DNA from: Campylobacter mucosalis | GTDB taxonomy: Bacteria; Campylobacterota; Campylobacteria; Campylobacterales; Campylobacteraceae | Direction of reading: 5' to 3' | Assembly (NCBI RefSeq): GCF_013372205.1 | Contig: NZ_CP053831.1 | Coordinates: 806,001 to 870,000 of the forward strand | DNA: 64,000 nucleotides | Part shown: piece by piece, positions 62,167-64,000 of the stretch | How the letters are laid out: each line of letters opens with the position of its first letter | How positions within the stretch are numbered: the stretch's first letter is position 1 | Position numbers and translations under genes: made by a program | Notes under the pieces: generated by a model | Seen by the model: the letters and a program-made list of their open reading frames with translations, nothing else | Told to the model about the DNA's origin: nothing | Databases searched by the model: none

Positions 62167-64000
62167 TTTAGCCCTGCTTCAAGCCAAAACTGGCGACCTG
62201 CTTCATAGGTCGCAACGGTTGAGCTAGTGCCTGATAGTGCGGTTTTGTTGCTTCTATTTAGCACGTTTGAGATGTCTAAATTTAAAAAAGCTCTTATATC
62301 TTTTGGCAGTTTATGCTCATAGCCAATACGCATATCCCAGCTATAACTAGCCCCTAGATCAACACGTTCATATTTTATTAATTGCTTTTTGTTGTGCTTA
62401 TATTTGCCATTTTGCGCTATTGCGTCCATTTTTGACTTGTATGTAATGAAATTTGAAATAGTTAAATTTGCTTGTGGTATTTGTGAAGTAGTTGTCAGTC
62501 TTAAGGTCCAAGGTCTTGTAAAGTCTTGCGCTGGTAGCTCGCTATATCTTGTGACTTTACCGTCAAAATATATCTCTTGGTCTATTTGTGAGTCTGACGT
62601 ATCGTAGTTTTTGGCATTTGTTTTGGTTTTAAATTTGTCGTATGATAGCTCAAACGTATGCTTTGTGCCGTAAATTTTAAACGGATCTATATTTTTTAAA
62701 GATACATTCCAAGTATTTGTATCACTTTTGCCGTCATTTGAGTAGATAAAGCAATTGTTGTTTGTATATCCAGCTCCACATTGTGTGCCTAAATTTTTGG
62801 CACTTGAACGTATGATTTGATCCCTACCTTTTCTTTTTATATATTTTGCATTTAGCTCAAAGTTAGCAAATTTTTGAGTTATACCAAAACTTGTTTCGTC
62901 ATCATAAGGTATGTTTAGCTCTTGAAATTTATATGTATTTCGCCCTTGGCTTGTTGTCCAGTTTGTTGAGTAGCTTACTTTTCTGGTTTTTGTAGTAATT
63001 AGCGAGTTTTGTCCATCCCTTAGCCTGTATGCGAAGATATTTCTGCCGTGATAGCGGTTTTTGCCAAAATTTAGTATGGTTTTATTATCACCAAAGACAT
63101 CATAACTAGCGCTAAATCTAGGAGAAATGGTCTTTTTGTTCATATAATTATCACCTGAAAATCTAACACCAGGTCTGATTGTAAGTCTGTTAAAATTTAT
63201 CTTATCCTCTAGGTAAAATGCCCAAGAATTTTGCCTTACATTTATCTTTCCAGCGTTATAGTAGCCTATAGTTCTAAAGTATTGCCCTTTGCCTTTAAAT
63301 GAGTCATCTTTAAAACACCACTCGTCATTAGAATTGCAGTCTTTGCCGTTTAAGCTACTCGCACTACTTGCGGTTATAAATGTTCGTTTTATCTCGTAAA
63401 ATGCATCTTGCTTTTTTAGCTCTATACCAGTTGCTATGTTGTGAGAAGTGCCTAGAAGCTCAAATTTGTTAAAATCAACATCTAGATTGTAGCTGTAAGT
63501 TTTTTGCTCTTGGTCTATATCGCCAAATCCACCCTCTGTTGATGTTGTGCTACCCCAAGGTTTTTGACTCGATTTTGCCCAAGCATACCTGTACTCATAC
63601 TCTGCATCTCTTGAAGTTTTTAGCCTTGAGTAGCTAAATTTATTTTTTATCTTAGCAAAGCTAGACTCATAATCAGCATTTAATCCAAGCATTAAACCAC
63701 CGGAGTTAAATTCCCAGTAAGAGTCTTTTACACTTGGTGCAAAAACCTTATGAATTTGCGGTGTGTATGTTATGCTAGGCGTTATCGTAAGTCTATCAGT
63801 GCCATACCAAATGCCTTTTAAGAAGTAGTTATCTATATTTCGTCTTTGATTTTTTGTGCTTTCAAAATACTTTGTATCTACGCTTCTAGTGTATGCTTTA
63901 AGTGGGATTTTACTTCTTGTATTTGTGTAGCCAAACATTAAACCAAAATCCTCGGTTAAAAATCCTTCTAAATTTAGCTTTGTTGTGTATTTTTGGAATT
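62160..64000 (-). CDS. TonB-dependent outer-membrane receptor (5' part cut)
   Basis: The C-terminal 613 residues or so of a TonB-dependent receptor; the frame runs open to the window end, so signal peptide, plug and TonB box are not seen. The beta-barrel pattern of alternating aromatic strands is clear (FTLRLTTT-like strands; RPGVRFSGDNY; SPRFSASYDVFGDNKT; final FWLEAGLKW ending in tryptophan). Cysteine pairs lie in two loops (DCNSNDEWC and QCGAGYTNNNC), suggesting loop disulfides seen in receptors for large ligands. It heads the operon with tonB. The ligand is unknown: a protein, as for FusA, or haem. Confidence 0.9.
   Translation of the reverse strand, partial: FQKYTTKLNLEGFLTEDFGLMFGYTNTRSKIPLKAYTRSVDTKYFESTKNQRRNIDNYFLKGIWYGTDRLTITPSITYTPQIHKVFAPSVKDSYWEFNSGGLMLGLNADYESSFAKIKNKFSYSRLKTSRDAEYEYRYAWAKSSQKPWGSTTSTEGGFGDIDQEQKTYSYNLDVDFNKFELLGTSHNIATGIELKKQDAFYEIKRTFITASSASSLNGKDCNSNDEWCFKDDSFKGKGQYFRTIGYYNAGKINVRQNSWAFYLEDKINFNRLTIRPGVRFSGDNYMNKKTISPRFSASYDVFGDNKTILNFGKNRYHGRNIFAYRLRDGQNSLITTKTRKVSYSTNWTTSQGRNTYKFQELNIPYDDETSFGITQKFANFELNAKYIKRKGRDQIIRSSAKNLGTQCGAGYTNNNCFIYSNDGKSDTNTWNVSLKNIDPFKIYGTKHTFELSYDKFKTKTNAKNYDTSDSQIDQEIYFDGKVTRYSELPAQDFTRPWTLRLTTTSQIPQANLTISNFITYKSKMDAIAQNGKYKHNKKQLIKYERVDLGASYSWDMRIGYEHKLPKDIRAFLNLDISNVLNRSNKTALSGTSSTVATYEAGRQFWLEAGLKW

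Noticed and set aside
1-64000. Prophage, insertion sequences, integrated elements or CRISPR arrays
   Set aside because: I saw no integrase, transposase, phage structural gene, direct-repeat array or attachment-site duplication; the tRNA-Gly gene has no integrase next to it.

Overview
This window is an ordinary-looking stretch of Campylobacterota (epsilonproteobacterial) chromosome, almost certainly genus Campylobacter. The evidence is the low-GC, tightly packed gene layout with many ATGA/TAATG overlaps, the 2-oxoglutarate:acceptor oxidoreductase genes (oorBC), the Tat-exported periplasmic fumarate reductase mfrABE, a stand-alone atpB, the sdaCA serine-utilisation pair, and blocks whose order matches what I recall of C. 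jejuni: rsmD-flgI-flgJ-flgM-flgN-flgK, dapA-M16-pyrD-msbA-cysS-murJ, and fapA-ruvA-ddl-antitoxin-hydrolase-murF. I cannot name the species from sequence alone. No prophage, insertion sequence, rRNA operon or CRISPR array is visible.

Layout. 1-5 kb: energy metabolism (end of oor, then mfrABE). 5-13.6 kb: flagellar genes. flaG-fliD-fliS-small protein lie on the minus strand behind a sigma-28 type promoter. flgI-flgJ-flgM-flgN-flgK lie on the plus strand behind a sigma-54 type promoter, with a further sigma-28 type site before flgM. 13.7-19.3 kb: sodC, a TSUP permease, atpB, gatB, gpsA and a catalytically degenerate NagZ-like protein. 19.3-24.3 kb, minus strand: tmk, coaD, ubiX, flgA, tRNA-Gly, moeA, murA; the tRNA-Gly promoter overlaps the moeA stop codon and appears to drive flgA too. 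24.4-30.3 kb, plus strand: NlpC/P60 lipoprotein, DUF455, SixA, sdaC, sdaA and an NDH-2-like dehydrogenase. 30.3-41.3 kb, minus strand: a chemoreceptor, pgsA, FabL-type enoyl reductase, dapA, M16 peptidase, pyrD, msbA, cysS, murJ. 41.4-47.9 kb, plus strand: fapA, ruvA, ddl, orphan Phd/YefM antitoxin with a perfect 22-bp palindrome in front, hydrolase, membrane-anchored murF and a Sel1-like protein. 47.8-54.6 kb: ackA/pta, a three-lipoprotein operon (CsgG-DUF4810-DUF799), flgH, an unknown coiled-coil protein and a protein ending in a J domain.

The most interesting region is 54.9-64 kb. A minus-strand operon encodes a TonB-dependent outer-membrane receptor (cut by the window end), its own TonB, an ABC ATPase that seems to start at a rare AUA codon, an ABC permease, a 403-residue membrane protein and a 912-residue exported M16 protease of the PqqL/FusC type. 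Convergent to it is an SbmA/BacA-type peptide importer. Receptor + dedicated TonB + M16 protease + SbmA-type inner-membrane transporter is the parts list of a protease-associated import system (Pectobacterium FusABCD, E. coli YddA-YddB-PqqL), in which a protein ligand is imported whole and cut in the periplasm. The added three-gene ABC module, locked by overlaps between tonB and the protease, is not part of those described systems as I know them and may make this a distinct variant. The ligand is unknown.
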